DNA of 64,000 nt from Oxytricha trifallax (taxonomy: Eukaryota; Ciliophora; Spirotrichea; Sporadotrichida; Oxytrichidae), in NCBI GenBank assembly GCA_000711775.1, contig ARYC01017216.1, forward strand, positions 1 to 64,000, in the 5' to 3' direction. The position numbers and the translations under genes are program-made. Shown in pieces: positions 12,546 through 27,668 of the stretch. How positions within the stretch are numbered: the stretch's first letter is position 1; each line of letters starts with the position of its first letter. A model generated the notes under the pieces. That model ran no database searches and was not told the DNA's origin. It saw nothing but the letters and a program-made list of their open reading frames with translations.

Positions 12546-15500
12546 AGTATTATTTTCCCTTAAAATTAATTTCCTATATAACTTAACAAACTAACTAACT
12601 AATAATAAATATTTTTTATTATTTAATTAAATTATATAGCTTAAACCTTTTTTACAAATTGAGAATAGGAAAAAATAATTAAAAATATAATTGCTTTTTT
12701 ATATTAAGATAGGTTTATTATAATAAAGATTACAAAAGTCTTCGCTTAATTTTATTTGAATAGTAGAAAAGAGCACAAAATTTAATTATTTGTAAATTGG
12801 CTCAATATACCGAATTTCTATATTTTTATCTAATTTTATAAATATAATTCAAAGTAAAATAGATTTATAAATTCAAATTTAACATGACTAAATTATTAGC
12901 AAATATATAATTTAATTAATATTTTATGAAAGTTTAAATTTATTTTATAAGTTAAAATCTATTAAATTATTATATAATTATTAATTATTCCAAATAGAAT
13001 TTTTTTTTTATTAAAATAATATAATTTGTATATTATATTAATATATTGAAAAGAAATTGTCTTGTAGTAATTTCTTTAGTATTTATAATGATTTTGATAA
13101 TGGTTAAGTGTGATTTTTTATTTACAAAATTAGCTATTTTTAAATTAAAATCCAATTATATTTACAAATTAAATAATGTATTAACTATAATTGGTAAAAG
13201 TACAAAATAAAATATAAAAGATTTATTAATGTTAATAAATAAGACCACTATGAAGATTTATCAAAATATTATAAAGATGTTTAAACATTTTGTTTTATAA
13301 TATACTATTATAAATTATAAATCATATTTATAATGTCTATTATCGAAAAATTTTTTATTATTACTTCATAAAATTAAGTGATAAGTATAACTTGAGTACA
13401 CTGAGTAATTTATAAGATAATAACCATATTTAATTTAAGAAATTAGTCTGAAGTGCAAAAAGTTAAGTGAATCAAATAATAACCTGTAATTTTATATGAT
13501 TTTTCAATATTAATAATTATTAAGAGAATTTCTTACATTATAAATTATATTATTTACAAACTTTTTTTACAAATTTAGAAAATAAAGTATTTAATAATAT
13601 TTATAAAATAAATCTATTTAAAAAAATAAATAAAATTTTAATTTAATTTATTTTATGATTATAATAACAAAAGATTTCACTTTGATAATTTAAAAACAAA
13701 TTTAATATTATAAAATATGAAATTTATGTATATATATATATAATAAAAAATGGTGATTAAGGCAAAATAAAGTTATACTTACCTTATAATTGTTGTAGAA
13801 ATAAATACATGTGTCTTCTCTTTTTGTGCAATTCAATTATTAGTAAAATCTAACAATATCAATCAAAATTATATGTTTATATTTGTTCATATGTGAAATT
13901 TAAAATGAATATTTTTAATTAAAAAATTTGAAAAGTCTCAACCCAAAACAGGATGAGAAGGAAATTAATGTTTGAATAATAAGAAGTCTCAAAATAGTTT
14001 AATCACCATAAAATCTTTTAAAACAATCTATAACTCAAACCTGCATTAAATTATAATCAAATAATAATGAAAGGAATCTTAAAATACTAATATAATTAAT
14101 TTTGATTAAAGTTTTTGAACTATTAGAACAATCGGAAAATTATTAAATTGAAATGTTCTTTTGAATAAATCTATTTTTGATGCTTTTCTCAAAAAATTAT
14201 AAACCAGAAGATAATCATGAAAGACGAAGAAATTGAAAATAAAATATAAAATAGAAAAAAATTTCATATATGTTATCTAAAATATAAATACAATATCTTT
14301 ATTTTTATTCTAATTTTTCATTATATTTTTATATTTGAAAAATATTTTATAATATTTAAAATAATAGAGTGAATTAGATAATATAAAAAATTTCTTAGAA
14401 TCATCTATATAATATTAAAAGAAATATATGGTCCGACTTAAATAACTTTTATTTAATTATAGACAAATATTTTAATAATAAATTTTACTACTCAGGTATG
14501 GTTGCTCAATTTTTTTATATCGTGATATTTGATTTATTTTTATTTTTTTAAAATGCAATGTCTCTATATAATCTACATCTAAATGTTAAACTTATTCTTT
14601 ATTAATAATTATCTATAAATAAATTGAGTTAGTGTAATACTGTGATGCTAATAATTGTAAAGTTAGAATTTTAAAAAATATTATTTAGCGGTATTCTTAT
14701 TTTTTTGCTTAATATCTTAATATTTTGCTTCAATTCTTGGTTTTTTTTTAAACATTTTTCTCTAAATTGCTAAAATAAATTTATAGACTTTAGTTATAAT
14801 AATTTATTTGGCATATATAATTCATCATCAATTTAGAGAAAAAAATTTTTAAAATATCAATTACTCAAATTGATATTTTAAATCAATTGTTTTATTTACA
14901 TCTCATTTTAGAAATTGCAAAAGAAAATGCTTAAATAATTAATAAGGATGATGAAAGGTTTATAAGCAAAGCATAAAAATTATAATAAATACAATAAGAA
15001 ATTTTGAAATAAAACAAATCATAAATTTTTATTATTATTTACCATTTTATACTTTTAAGGTGTTTCACTGAAGGGTAAATTGTTGTAGATTTAGTTAACA
15101 TAGAGTTATGGTCAAGATTAAACATATAAAACTATATTGTTAATTTATTATTTTATCAGAAATTCGAAATTTAAAGCTTAAATTTACGCTTAATTATTTT
15201 ATAAAAAACACAGTTCTACAAGTTTACAAAAGTATTCAAATATTGCACTTATATTGTGTGACAGTTATAATTTTTTTTACAACTACATTACCAAATTTTA
15301 TTTCTTATACTTAAAAACATCCTGCATAACAATTTACCTATTTACCCATAAATTTTTTTATCACATAAACTAATCTATATAAATTTATTTGACTATATTT
15401 TAATGCAAATTAAGAACTACGATTTTAATAAATATCAATTCCATGTTTAATTATTATATATCAATTTTATATTACTTTCAAAACTACAAATCGTTGCAAA

Positions 15501-17863
15501 GAGCCATTGCAAATTTTTAAAATTCACAAATATTTTATATTAATATAGTTTTATTATTTTTTTCTTAAATCTTCAATTAAAAAATTAAACAAAAAAAATA
15601 CATTAATCAATAACATCTACAGAATTTATGAAAAATGTTAAATTAAATATAAATGGTAAGTATAAACAAATTAATTTGATCGATTATAATTAATTTCTAT
15701 TTTATATTTCAATAATAAAATATTTAATATTATGATAGTGTAGATTTTACAATATTTTTCTTTTTATAAATATGTTAATAATTAAAAATTAGAAAATGAA
15801 TATAATAAGACAATATTAATTTACAAAATCACTCTTTCTTTTTAAAGATTTAATATAACTTAAAGTGCCCCTTATTAATATATGTGTTTTAATTTATATG
15901 TAATTTAAATATCTTTTTTATTATTATTTAAATTTACATAAATTTTAATAGAATTAATCATTATCAATAGACAAATTATTATTATATTATTTTTCATATA
16001 AAATATCAATAATATGTATTGTAGAAAATAAACTAAGTTCTTATAAATTTTTCTTTTATTCGTAATATATAGTTGAAATTTATTATTTAAAATTTAATTT
16101 AAATGTGGTTAGTGAAGAATTGTGACTTGATATGAATATATATTTTTTACATTTATTATTAACTAGTAAAATGTATAATTTTAATATAAAAAAATGTCAA
16201 AGAAATATAAAAAAAATATTAGCTTGATAAAAAGTTAATAAATCTCTAATTTTAAAACTTATTTTTATTCTAAAAGTAAATGATATCAATCCCAATTTAT
16301 CTAAAAACAAATATTATTTTTAATTTATGAAATAAATTTGATAAAATTATATAATAATTAAATTAAATTCAGTTATTATAATCAAAATAATTTTATCTAT
16401 ATTTATTTAAATATTAATGGATAATTTTGAGTTATTTCATATTATTATTTCTAAATTAACATAAGATAAAAGGCAATATCCCTCATGATTTAAATTAATT
16501 TTAAGATTTTATTGTTTTTTATGATTTTTAAACTTATGACAATTATTATAACTGAAATTCTGCAAAAATGAAAGCAACCAAAGAGTTTTGAAATTTACTT
16601 AAAAAATTAAATAGTTAAAACAATTACCAGATATCCTTCTTCTGCTGATAATTTAGTCCCATCATTTCGCAATAATTATATCAGTACCCTAACTAATGAA
16701 GGGATTAATATTTACTATGTTCTTTACTTCTTATTCTCATCTAATTATTTATTATTTTAAAACATTCCTTGAATTAAATTCTGTATGACATTATGGGAAT
16801 TTATTTATTTATTAAAAAATAACATTTTGATAGGCTTGATAACCTTAAAGTATTTGGGGATTTTTTTATATGTAGGTATTAACAATATTTTAAATAATTA
16901 TAATAGAAATTTTAATGTAAAATATTATATATTATAATTTATTAAATATCTTTTTTTTAATTTAGTACTTTCAGTAAATAGGCTTATTTTTTACATATAT
17001 TAATAGTATAAATCAAACTAAGACAATAATTAATTTAGAAATTTCAAATCATAATATATTTTTTGGAAAATACGATTAATAAATCTAAATTTCAGTTGTA
17101 TTTTTACATACAGATACATTAAGATATTTACACTTTATACCATTTAATATACAATTTATTAGTAAATATAAAATTATTAGATTTATGTTTTTTTTCGGAT
17201 CTAATTAAATAATAATCATCTCAAAATAACTTAGTAATAACTTAATTTACAATTTTTAAAAATAACAGTCTAGAGAAAAAGTTATATTGAGAATTTTAAA
17301 CAATTTATAATTGTTAGAATATTATCATGATATTTAATAATTTTTTATTATATATGAATAAGATATTTACTAGTTAATATTCAAACAGTATTTTTAATAA
17401 ATAAATTTAAGATACCAAAAATTACTTAATACATTTCTATCACTCTTGGGCTTTGATTTATAAAAAAAAACAATATTTATTCAATAATTAGTCATTAAAT
17501 TTTTATTCATTATAATTATTTTTTGAAGAGTCATTGTTGAAATTATAATTATATCATATATTTATTTCTAAAACATAATCAAATAATTATATATTTTAAA
17601 ATTATTATTTAAAATCATATCATTTTCTTCAAAAGCAATCGCAAAGTTGATTGACAAAATATTTATTTATTATGCTTGGAAATTTTATTTAATTATTAAT
17701 AATGTAAATAATAATGAATTATATATAAAATTTTGAAAATATTATTTTTGCAATTCGTGTTATATATAATTTTAAAGTGGCTTACTTTTATTGCTCACTA
17801 ATAATCATCATATCTTTCTCTCTTCCCTTTCGCATTGGTTTTCTTTTTCTTTAACCATAATAT
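12546..17863. other. AT-rich region without a supported gene
   Basis: Long A/T homopolymer-like sequence with scattered chance ORFs. A slightly less AT-rich patch near 13930-14160 is open in more than one frame but shows no domain. No RNA gene or repeat element was recognised. Confidence 0.5.
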
Positions 17864-19239
17864 TCAATGATAAGTTATTTTATGTTCTTTCCAATCTCCA
17901 CTGCCTCGTCTTAAAAACTACTTTTTTTGGCTGAAATTGTATTTAAGTTTTAGATGATCTTTTACTGTGTAAAAGAATCCTTTTAGATCGTTTTTGTCTA
18001 AGCGTTGATCTATGTTCCTCTTTTCTTCTCTCCATTTATCTTTTGCATAAAGCATTAAGTTACATGTTGCTGCTGTTCCAACATTCATTACTTCAAGCTC
18101 GGGAAGTTTTTAATGATATTTTCTTTCTTTGAATAATCTTATTATTTTGACTTCATTCAAATTTATTTTTAATTTGCTAATTCAAGTCTTACTCTTTAAT
18201 TTCTCTTCTTCCCTCAATTAATGTCTTCCAAAATTGCTTTTTTAATATTTGATATCGTAATTGTTTTATCTTTTTCAGATAGTTTCAATTCATTTTCCTA
18301 GTATATTATTCTCAGTTTTACTTAAATCAGCTTGTAATATGTTTGTTTTAATTAGCTAATCTTTCGGTAATACTTTTCCTGATTTTGAAGAATATAGTTG
18401 AAATTTACATAATATTCAGCTCCTTATGGAATTGAATTTTAATACCCTATTCTCTTTGATGTGAGATTGAGTTCCCTATAATATTTATTCTCTTTTTCTA
18501 ACGATTTTTAAATCATATAATCATATAAATTGGTTTTTTGTGTAGGTTTTTAACTTCTTAGTTCCAGTATTGTCGAGTATAAGTCGTTATTAAATGTAGT
18601 AAAGCCTCAACCGATCTATGTATTGTTTCAAATCTTTTTTATTGTTATAATTTCGTATTTGCATCTTTTTAGTCCAAGTATACCTCCATTTCTTGCCAGT
18701 CTTTTGTTTGAGCTATGTCTCTACTATTTATTCCAATGAATCTGTATAGTTTAGTTTCCACTAGACGTTGTATTGTGGATTATTTATCTCTGTTTTTCTA
18801 AATTGGTGGGCATTCTATAGCTTCTAGTCATCCCCTGATATTTTTAAAAATGCTCAACTCAATATTTCTCTAGTTCAACTTATTCTTCCTATTTGTTCGC
18901 TATTTTCTATCTTGATTGTGAATTTTTCCAGATCTTAAGACTTCGTATTGTTGAATTGAAGATTCAGAATTTTAAGTATAGAATTTTGCGTACTCAATTT
19001 TTAACTTTTAAAATATCTTTCCAAACTTTGTTGTTGCTATGACTTCACACATCAATTTTGACTTTGATGAGATCATTCTCTCTCTCTTTACACTTATTTC
19101 TGACTACTTTAACTATCTTTTCTAATAATTTAAATAATAAATATATGAAATATAAGTAAGTTATAATAATTAGCATTATTTTACTGTATTTGCTCAAAAT
19201 TTTTGACATGTAGCTAAGTTTTAAATTAAAATTAATCAT
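17864..19239 (-). CDS. Unknown spliced gene, 7-exon model, coiled-coil-like protein
   Basis: Not recognised. On the minus strand a model with six GT..AG introns keeps frame throughout and ends at TGA (17864-17866). Exons, in order of transcription: 19239-19185, 19121-19051, 18992-18880, 18789-18555, 18489-18322, 18269-18193 and 18137-17864, a total of 993 nt or 330 codons plus stop. Introns are 52 to 90 nt. TAA and TAG occur often and must be Gln. The protein is rich in K, E, Q and Y and likely helical or coiled-coil in the middle. A distinctive block near the C-terminus reads PELEVMNVGTAATCNLMLY, followed by a basic tail ending KEHKITYH. Less extreme composition than the flanks supports coding. 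The start is uncertain: coding-like sequence at about 19290-19400 may be an earlier exon. Confidence 0.55.
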
Positions 19240-19597
19240 AATTAATTAAGTATTGATAATTTGATTTCAAATTGTTGCTTATTTTAGTAATATTTATAAG
19301 AATTCAACATATTATTAATCACTTAATTTATATCTTCTTATGGATCTCTCCTCTATATCCAATACAGCATATTATTTATTTTTTCATTCTTAAAGATTAT
19401 ACTTCCTCCTCTATTAAATACCCAATTTAGCAGAGCTAATATTATTATAAATCCTATTAAGAAAATATAAATATTAATAATGGATGATTTATATAATTAT
19501 GATGATAATAATTATTTTACATAATTTAAGAAATATGTTTATTAATAAATAAAACTTACTTTAATATTGTACAAATATATTCGATTTGGGAAAATGA

Positions 19598-20104
19598 ATT
19601 AAATCAAATTAATTATATTAAAACAATTGCAGATTACTTAAATTTAAGAACCCATATTCAAATCTGAGTCGAATTCAAGGTAGATCTCCTAATTTTAGTT
19701 AGATTTTACTCATTGAAATATTCCCGAAACATCACAGGTAGAGAGATATTTTGATTTTGAACAAACTCCAAAAAATAGTATAATGGGTTTTATTCTATAG
19801 GGAAAAGAGATAAAATTATTATCATAATAACACCCACCATCTAATATTTAATTCGCTCCCAGAGAGTGTAAAATTGGTAGGGTTGGAGACATTTCTTAAA
19901 AATATAACTGATGATATTAGTTAAAAATTCATTTTAATTCATTTATCAAAATCTAGATGTATCTCTATAATATTATAAAAACGTGCAAATATATAATATT
20001 ATTATTGTTAGCGATCATAGATTTTAAAAATGAAAAATTTTAGATATTTTAAAATCAATTAATCATTTTTATAATTACAAATTCTTAAAATTAAAATATA
20101 ATGA
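19598..20104 (+). CDS. Open stretch of 168 codons, weakly supported
   Basis: Open between in-frame TGAs at 19595 and 20102. The stretch around 19650-19920 has better codon diversity than its surroundings, including LPESVKLVGLETFLKN, while the remainder is low-complexity. It has no recognised domain, no clear start and no obvious partner. An ORF of this length is not unlikely by chance in this composition, so treat it as a candidate exon only. Confidence 0.2.
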
Positions 20105-22203
20105 GTCGTCACTTTTTATTAAAGTTTATATTATACTAAACTACATCTCCAGAAGAAAAAAAACTTCATGCTAAGCAAATATGTTCTATTAATTAAATCA
20201 GACTATAATTTTTTTATTGTTTTTTCCATTTACTATTTTATAATTTTTGATTAATAAGTCAAAATAAAAAAAGTCAATATGAAAATTCTGAAAATACAAA
20301 TAAATTATAAATAAATCATTTTAAAAAATTATTATAATTATTTTTAATAAATTTACTTAATTCTGATTAAATTATATTTAGAATGAGCGAAGTGGTAAAT
20401 ATTATCTTTTTACTACTTTGGTGCTCATATCTATTATATTTATAATTCTTAATTTTTATTTTAATTGTTTTATCTTAAAATAATTTTTATATATAAATAT
20501 ACTTTTTTACTAAAATGAAATCAAACTTACTCACTTTAGGAATAATAGTTTAATTAATTTATGCATAGAAACTGTTTTATTTAAAGATTAGTACTTTTAT
20601 TAGTAAATTATTTTAAAATAATTCATATTTTTATATAGAATAAATTAAACTTATCATAGATAAAAATCAAGCTTCATTTATATAAATCACTTGGATAAAC
20701 ATAATTAAATTTATATTTAAAACTTCCAATATAAAAAATTGCTCAAAGAAAAAAAGAAATAAGTTTTTTTTAAATTCAATTCATAATAACATATAATTTA
20801 ATTTTTAATATTTATTTAAAATAAATACAATCAATATGTTTTTAGTAAGTATATTATAAATTTCTTATATTTAAGTATTTCCATATTCACTATTTTCACA
20901 CTATTTAACTTAATATATAAGTCTCTTCATATAAAATTTGACATAATTATAAGATAGTCCGAAAAGAACAGGGTTATAACTCAAAAATTAAAATTAAAAT
21001 TACAAACACTAATGAAATATTCAATTAACTTACTTTTAATTTAAACAAATACTATTCTTTTATTTTACAAAATATGCAGTTATTTATATTTTTTATACTT
21101 ATATGTTAATACTATATTCTATTTTAAAATTTAGTATAATTCTTTTATCTCCTTTCTATTCTTTGGCAAATATTCTCTTTTGGTTCATAATTTTAACAAT
21201 AAATTAAGTCAGAACTTTATTTTATTACTTTTCTTAAATTTTTATTTATGCCTTCTTAATGTGGATTAGGATGAGTGTTGTTCATTTATATATACTTTAC
21301 AGCCTATTTTATAAAAAATAAAAATATACATAAATGAATAATAAAAATAAAATTGAAATAATATTTAAAAAATATTAATAATTTGATCAAATATTATAAA
21401 TATTATTAGATTTTATATAATATATGGATATTATATGATAAATATTTATTATTTTAATAATATTTTAATATAAATTATTTTTATAATAATATTTTAAATA
21501 AAATTATCTTTATTAACATTAAAAAGGCTTTTTAATTGTTGTATCAATTATATTATTATTTAATTTTCAATAGCCACCAAATTCGATTCGTCATTAATGC
21601 ATAAATTTTTTGAAATATTCTTCGTATTGTTCACTTCTCTTGTTCGACTTATCAACATGCTTCAAAAAAGTAATAAAAGCTCAATTAATTTATCAACAAT
21701 TACAAATATTTTTTAAAAAATTATGCATTGATTAATTAATCAAAGTATAAAACTTAAAATTAGGAAAACAAAAAATTTATTTAATACTCTTTAGCATATG
21801 AATTTACATTAAAAAATATAACTTAATTTTTATTTAAATTTATAGTGACAATTTTGAATTATTATTTCAATACTTTTATAAAAATAATATTTTATGTTTA
21901 GCTTAAATTCATGTTAAAAATTATTATTTTCAAAAGAGTATATGTAAGATATACAATAAAATAAATTTATCCTAAATTCGTTTTAATCTGTTTTGATTTA
22001 TAGGATAACAGTAATAGAACATTTGGAAATAAATCAATTGAGTTAATGATTATTTTAATTATTGTAATATAAAAGATTAATAATAATGATAAAACTTATT
22101 TGAAACTATTTTAAATCATAATACCAAACTTTTCCACTTTTGGACGCCTTAACATTTAACTTATAATATATAATTTATTAATATATTTGTATAAAATTAA
22201 TTC
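20105..22203. other. AT-rich region, no supported gene
   Basis: Mostly low-complexity A/T sequence. A short minus-strand stretch near 21560-21680 has somewhat gene-like codons (MLISRTREVNNTKN) but is too short to call. Confidence 0.45.
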
Positions 22204-22353
22204 GATCATTGACCAGGCAGCGAGGGTGTGGCCACCTCGCCATGCAGGTAGAGAAGATAATTTAAATCCCCCGCCCGCTAATGGTTATTAACGGCAAAGG
22301 ATCTCTTGCCTCTGGCTTGGAAACAGTTACATATGCATGCCTGGTCAATGATC
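22204..22353 (+). mobile_element. Short GC-rich element with terminal inverted repeats, copy 1
   Basis: A 150-bp GC-rich island bounded by GATCATTGACCAGGCA (22204-22219) and its exact reverse complement (22338-22353). A strong inner hairpin GCGAGG..CCTCGC lies near 22220-22240. The reverse complement of 38815-38998 aligns with it along its length: shared CCAGG..GAGGGTG..GGC..CCT.GCC, AATCCCC, AACGGTT-like/CGGCAAA and CCTGGTCA..ATGATC blocks. Parts also resemble the body of the SINE candidate at 12.3 kb (GGCTTGGAA, CTACAT/TTACAT). It could be a MITE, a SINE derivative or a structured RNA gene. Two copies in one window favour a mobile element. Confidence 0.6.
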
Positions 22354-25300
22354 AGGCTCTTCAGTCAGTGGTCACCTATAAAAAGTAGAGTGAATAGGTA
22401 CTTACTTCAACATCGATTCTGTTGAACTCATTGAAACAACTCCAAGAACTACTCCAAGTCAAAGTGGAAAGATCTTAAACTTTATTTTTATGCTCAACTT
22501 GCTTATAAACTCCATTTATACTAATAAATAATTAAATAGTTCCATATTAATTAATCATCTGACTCAGTGAATTACTTACTACATGCATACTATTATTTTA
22601 ATAAAATTATAAAGATTTTGATTCATCAATGCAAATATACTATGTAGGAGTATAATTTCTCAGCATATAAGTTCTTAATGTTGAGTTAATATACAAACAT
22701 TCTTTATTTAACCCTGCAAAAATAATAATATATCTAACATTTTATTGAAAATAAGAAATTATTAAAGACTGATTTTTATTATGAAATTCAATCTATAAAA
22801 TATAATTTATGTAAATTAAAAGCCAGTGAAGCAAGAAAATTAGTAATTAAATTTTTATCTATAATTTGTAACATAAATAGTCATAATGTTTTTCGTTTCT
22901 ATGTTTTAACTTAATTAATATAATAATATTTTTTCATATAATTTTAATGATTATAAGTAATAGATAGATATATAACAATCTTAAATTCAGTGTAATTAAA
23001 CATTAATTCTTTTTTCCTCCATTTTTAATGGAAAAAAAGAATTCATGATAAAAATCATAGGAGTTATAAAAAAATAAGTTTTCAGTTAAAAAATTGTAAT
23101 TATATAAAACTTAGTTATTTTATAAGCTTATAAATCAGTTTAATATATTGAAAGTTAATTTGTATAACAAAATAATTAAAAAACTAAAAAATTAAAATAT
23201 TTTGAAATACATTCTGAACATAAATCGTTTTTCAATTAATTTTTAGATATATAAGATATGAGATTTCGAAATTACAACATAATATCTCATTAATTTATCT
23301 AATTAAATTTTTTATGTTATAATTCTGAAATAGATTAAACATGATCTATTAAAATATAAATTGTTTATCTTAGGTAAATATTCATTATATATATCTCTGT
23401 TGTAATATCCTCCATTTACTATAAAATTTATTGTGATATAGATAAATCATTTAATACAATTAAATTGTCATAAATTCATTTTATTAAAATTTGAAAAATT
23501 CATATTTAAAATAAAATATATCTCCATCATCCATTGGAGCTTTGATTGTTTGAATTATAAAATATTGAATAAACATTTTGATGATTAATAAAGTATAATT
23601 ATTTATATTTTTAACTCAAAATAACTAAAAAAATATATTAATTTCTTATTTAATTTGTTGGAATATTAGAATATAAGAAATTAAATATTAATGTGCATTT
23701 ATTTATAATTATATTTTATTGATTATATGAAAGAGAAAAAAGTTTTCGTGTATCTTTATTGAGAGGTCGATTGGGTTTCAATATATTTATAATTTATTAT
23801 AGTTTTTTTATATAATTTATTTATAGATTTTATGATTAAAAATGATATCATAAATATCATTTAATAAGGTATATTTATTAATATAAATAATCTAGTTTCA
23901 CTCTACATGTAGCTTATTTTTAAAATCATTTTCATGAGATACTTTTATTTATCAAATAATTATTTAAAAGAGATTTATTAATATTTTCTTTATTTTATGA
24001 ATTTACATAGTATTTTTTATAAGATTTAAGTTAATTTAATTATAAATTTGAATAGCCTTTGAGGAAATAAATAATTATTTATTATTACTTAATCTAACAA
24101 GTTGAATTCATTAAGATATACATAATTTTATTAGATTATAATATAGTTAAATAAATATTACTAAAGAATATAATAAGACTTACGGGCATTGAATAAATCA
24201 AAATTCTTACTTAAATGAAGTTTTTTTTATATAATTAATATAATCTTAAATAATTGTAATAACTAAAATCATATTAAAAATCAAATAAAATCAATATTTT
24301 ATTTATTAAAATAATGTAATAATAAACACAAAGAGCAGCATTCTCTTCCTAAAAAAGAATAATCAGTTTAATTAAATTTGGGATATTAAAAATATATAAA
24401 AAAGAAATATAATGAAGGTAATAAATTTCTGAATATATTATATTATTTTATCATTTATGATAAAAGTTAAAGTTAATCATTTCTAAAGCAATATACTCGA
24501 AAAAAAATAAGATTTTAATACATTAATAGATGTATGTTTTAAAACTTAATAAGTATTAAAAAAGCAAAAAAATAATTATTAAAAAAGCAAAATAGTTTAG
24601 ATTATATTTTATTTGTGAATAAATTCGTTAGAAACACTTAGTGGTTTTCTTTTAAGATATTGAGGCATTAATTTTGTAATTATTCTAAATTATATAATAT
24701 AACAAAAGTAATTAATATATTAAATTTGAAATAAAAATATCAGTTTAATATACTAAAATATATGAATGTAATAAATTTTTAAATTTATAAATATATTTTA
24801 TCAGTAAATATTTTTTACAAAATAATATAGCAAATTATTTTTTTTTATTATTCTTATTTATTGTAATATTTTAATTTTTAATTTAGTAATCTTATTTTAA
24901 AAGAATTCATAAATAATTTATGTTTTAATTTAAATTCAAATAGCGTTGATCCAAAATGTTAAAACAATTTTGCCATTTAAAACAATAAAACTATACTACT
25001 TTATATGATATTTGATCTAAACAATTAATAACCCTAATCTAAATTTTATTTTAATAATTTAAAAAATATTTTAAAATATAAATTTAATTAAAATAAATAT
25101 AGTCCAAAATATATATGTAAATTCAATAATTAACAATCCTAAAATAAAATAAAGATTAATATTAAATATAAATATAATTTTTTATCTTAATGGTCTTCAG
25201 TTTGTTTAATATTTAATATATGCTTATGAGATAGAGATGATTAATTAAAATTTTAGTTAAAACTATTTCTTTTACATTTTATTAAAATATAAATTTACTT

Positions 25301-27519
25301 AATATTTAATAAAAGACTAAAATTATTATTATCAGGGTCATTGTTTGATAATCAAAATTTACTAATAAATTTAAATAAAATAATCTATTTATTCAAAACT
25401 AATTTTTTATAGAGAATTTGCCTGAGCGTGAATCGTTCCTAATAATTCTTTCTTGTATTGCCAACTGAACTTTATTTAATTAGTATAGTATTACTTTTAT
25501 ATTTAATTTACATACAATTACTAAAAAGTTCAATAAACTAACTAAGTAAATGTGTAAGAAAGAGAGATTTATTTTTAAATTCTATAAGGATAGCAATAAA
25601 ATAAAGAGGAATCTACTTTTAGAAAATCTTAATAATAAAAACGATTTCTGTGTGTGAACAAATATACTAAACTCAGATTCAGATAATTATGAAACTTAAA
25701 TGAAAAATATAAATGATTATATTTTTGTACTAAAATAGAAAACAACCCTTTTTTTATATGCAATTTATTATTAAATTTATGATTAAATTTAGTTATTGAT
25801 AGTATTCTTAATTTCCATAAATAATTAGTAAAATTTAAAACTTAATTTATCATTGTCGCTATTTAATCTATTGCTTAATTGTATTTTATTTCTACCAATT
25901 CATTTTTTTAATTCAAAAAAATATATATAAATGATATTATAATTTAAAATATAGTTTTTCAAATTAAGTCACAGGTGAATGATGTAATTTATAATTCTGA
26001 TATAGTTCGAAGAGCACTTTATGTTCACAAGAATTAACTATATATATTAAAATATTGTTAATGCAAAATATGGTATCTTGATTGTTATATAAACTCAAGA
26101 TTAACAAACACAATTAAATGTACAAAGATTTTTTATTATGTAATTGATAATGTACAAAATTCTAGCTTTACAATTATTTTTTAATTATAATTTATCTTTT
26201 AAATTTTACTTATGATAAATTGCAAATATAAGTTATATAAAAAGATTTGATAAATGAAAGTTTCTTTTATATTTTATAATTATTAATGTTTTTTTATTTC
26301 GATACATTTTAACAGTAAACTACGAAAATAAACAAACTTTTATTGAATTTTTTTCTCTATGACAATTGAAATATATTTTTTTAAATATATTAATTAATAT
26401 AAATAGTTATGTATAGTATTATTTATACACAATTTAGTTAATATTAATATAATATTTTATATAAAACTTGTCTAAAGCTCATTAATATTTGCTGGTATTA
26501 TCAGTCTTATATTTAAACTTACTATGACTGAAATTAGGATATTCCGAAAAGACAAATAATTATTAAAAAATTAATCTTACTAAAATTTTTCAAAGTTGAG
26601 GTTTAAAGTGTTTGAGAAATAATTATCACTATACAAGTGATGATAAAGATTTACTATTAAAAAAATGAATAAATATTTAATAAAAATAATTAATCATTAA
26701 TATATTTATAGATCTTCTTATTTTACGGATCTCCCAAATAAATACTGTGGTTATTTCAATATATTTTAAACAATTAAAATAAAAAGTATCTATTAACCAT
26801 GAATTAAGAATGTAAAAATTCACGATACAATAATGTGAAGATTTATTTGCTTAAAAATGGCAATAGAATATAGAATGAAATAATAAGAGTTATTACTTAA
26901 AAATTTTATTTGGAATTAAATAGAATATTTTCATAGAAATTTTTATTAAAAGAAAAGTTAATCCAAACATTTTATCTACAGCCCTTTAGACTTTAGCTTT
27001 AAAATTATTAAATATTCTATATTATAGCATAATCTAATGTTAATATATTTCTAAATACTCTTTTCAAAATGTTTCATTGTTTTATTGACAATTAAATTTA
27101 TATTGAAACGATTAATAAAATCAGAATTTCGTCTCACTCTTAAAACCCAAGATAAACTTTTAACTAATTATTTAAATTAATAATTATAAATTATATATAT
27201 TTCTTAAATTTTTTAAAAACTATTTTTCACATATATAAATAGTAATTTATTGAATAAATTTGAATAATTAATTTATTTGAGTTTGAATTTAATAAGTTAA
27301 AGAAAATTTAATAATTATTTTTACAATTAAAAACTCCAAATTTTTATTCTAAATTTATATAAAATTTATATAAAATAGTTTGTATTTGACGGTCAAAAGA
27401 GATAAATTTAATAAACTTTATTTGATACTGCCTTTGCTTTATTATAATTCAAGATTGACTTATTTTCATTATTACTAATTTAAAATTGTTTATTAATATA
27501 AAAATAGGGTGTTGTTAAC
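22354..27519. other. AT-rich region, no supported gene
   Basis: Low-complexity A/T sequence throughout. A 37-codon frame near 26526-26640 (starting MTEIRIFRKDKQLL) has plausible codons but nothing else in support. No element ends or RNA genes were seen. Confidence 0.45.
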
Positions 27520-27668
27520 CATTGGTCACATAAGTAACAATTAGTCACACATTTTAACAATCGGTCACATAGTTAAAAATTGGTCACACATACATTTTAT
27601 ATGATAGATTTATATGCGATAAAGGGAACTTTTATATATAACATAGCTGGGTTTCAGAGGGGCAGCCC
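27520..27668 (+). repeat. Left terminal inverted repeat of the Merlin element
   Basis: Starts with cattggtcaca and has further copies of a ggtcaca motif at about 27540, 27560 and 27580. It then runs through ataaagggaactttta to ggggcagccc. Pairs with 28697-28825, which has one motif copy fewer. Repeated subterminal motifs are probable transposase-binding sites (inference). Confidence 0.85.
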
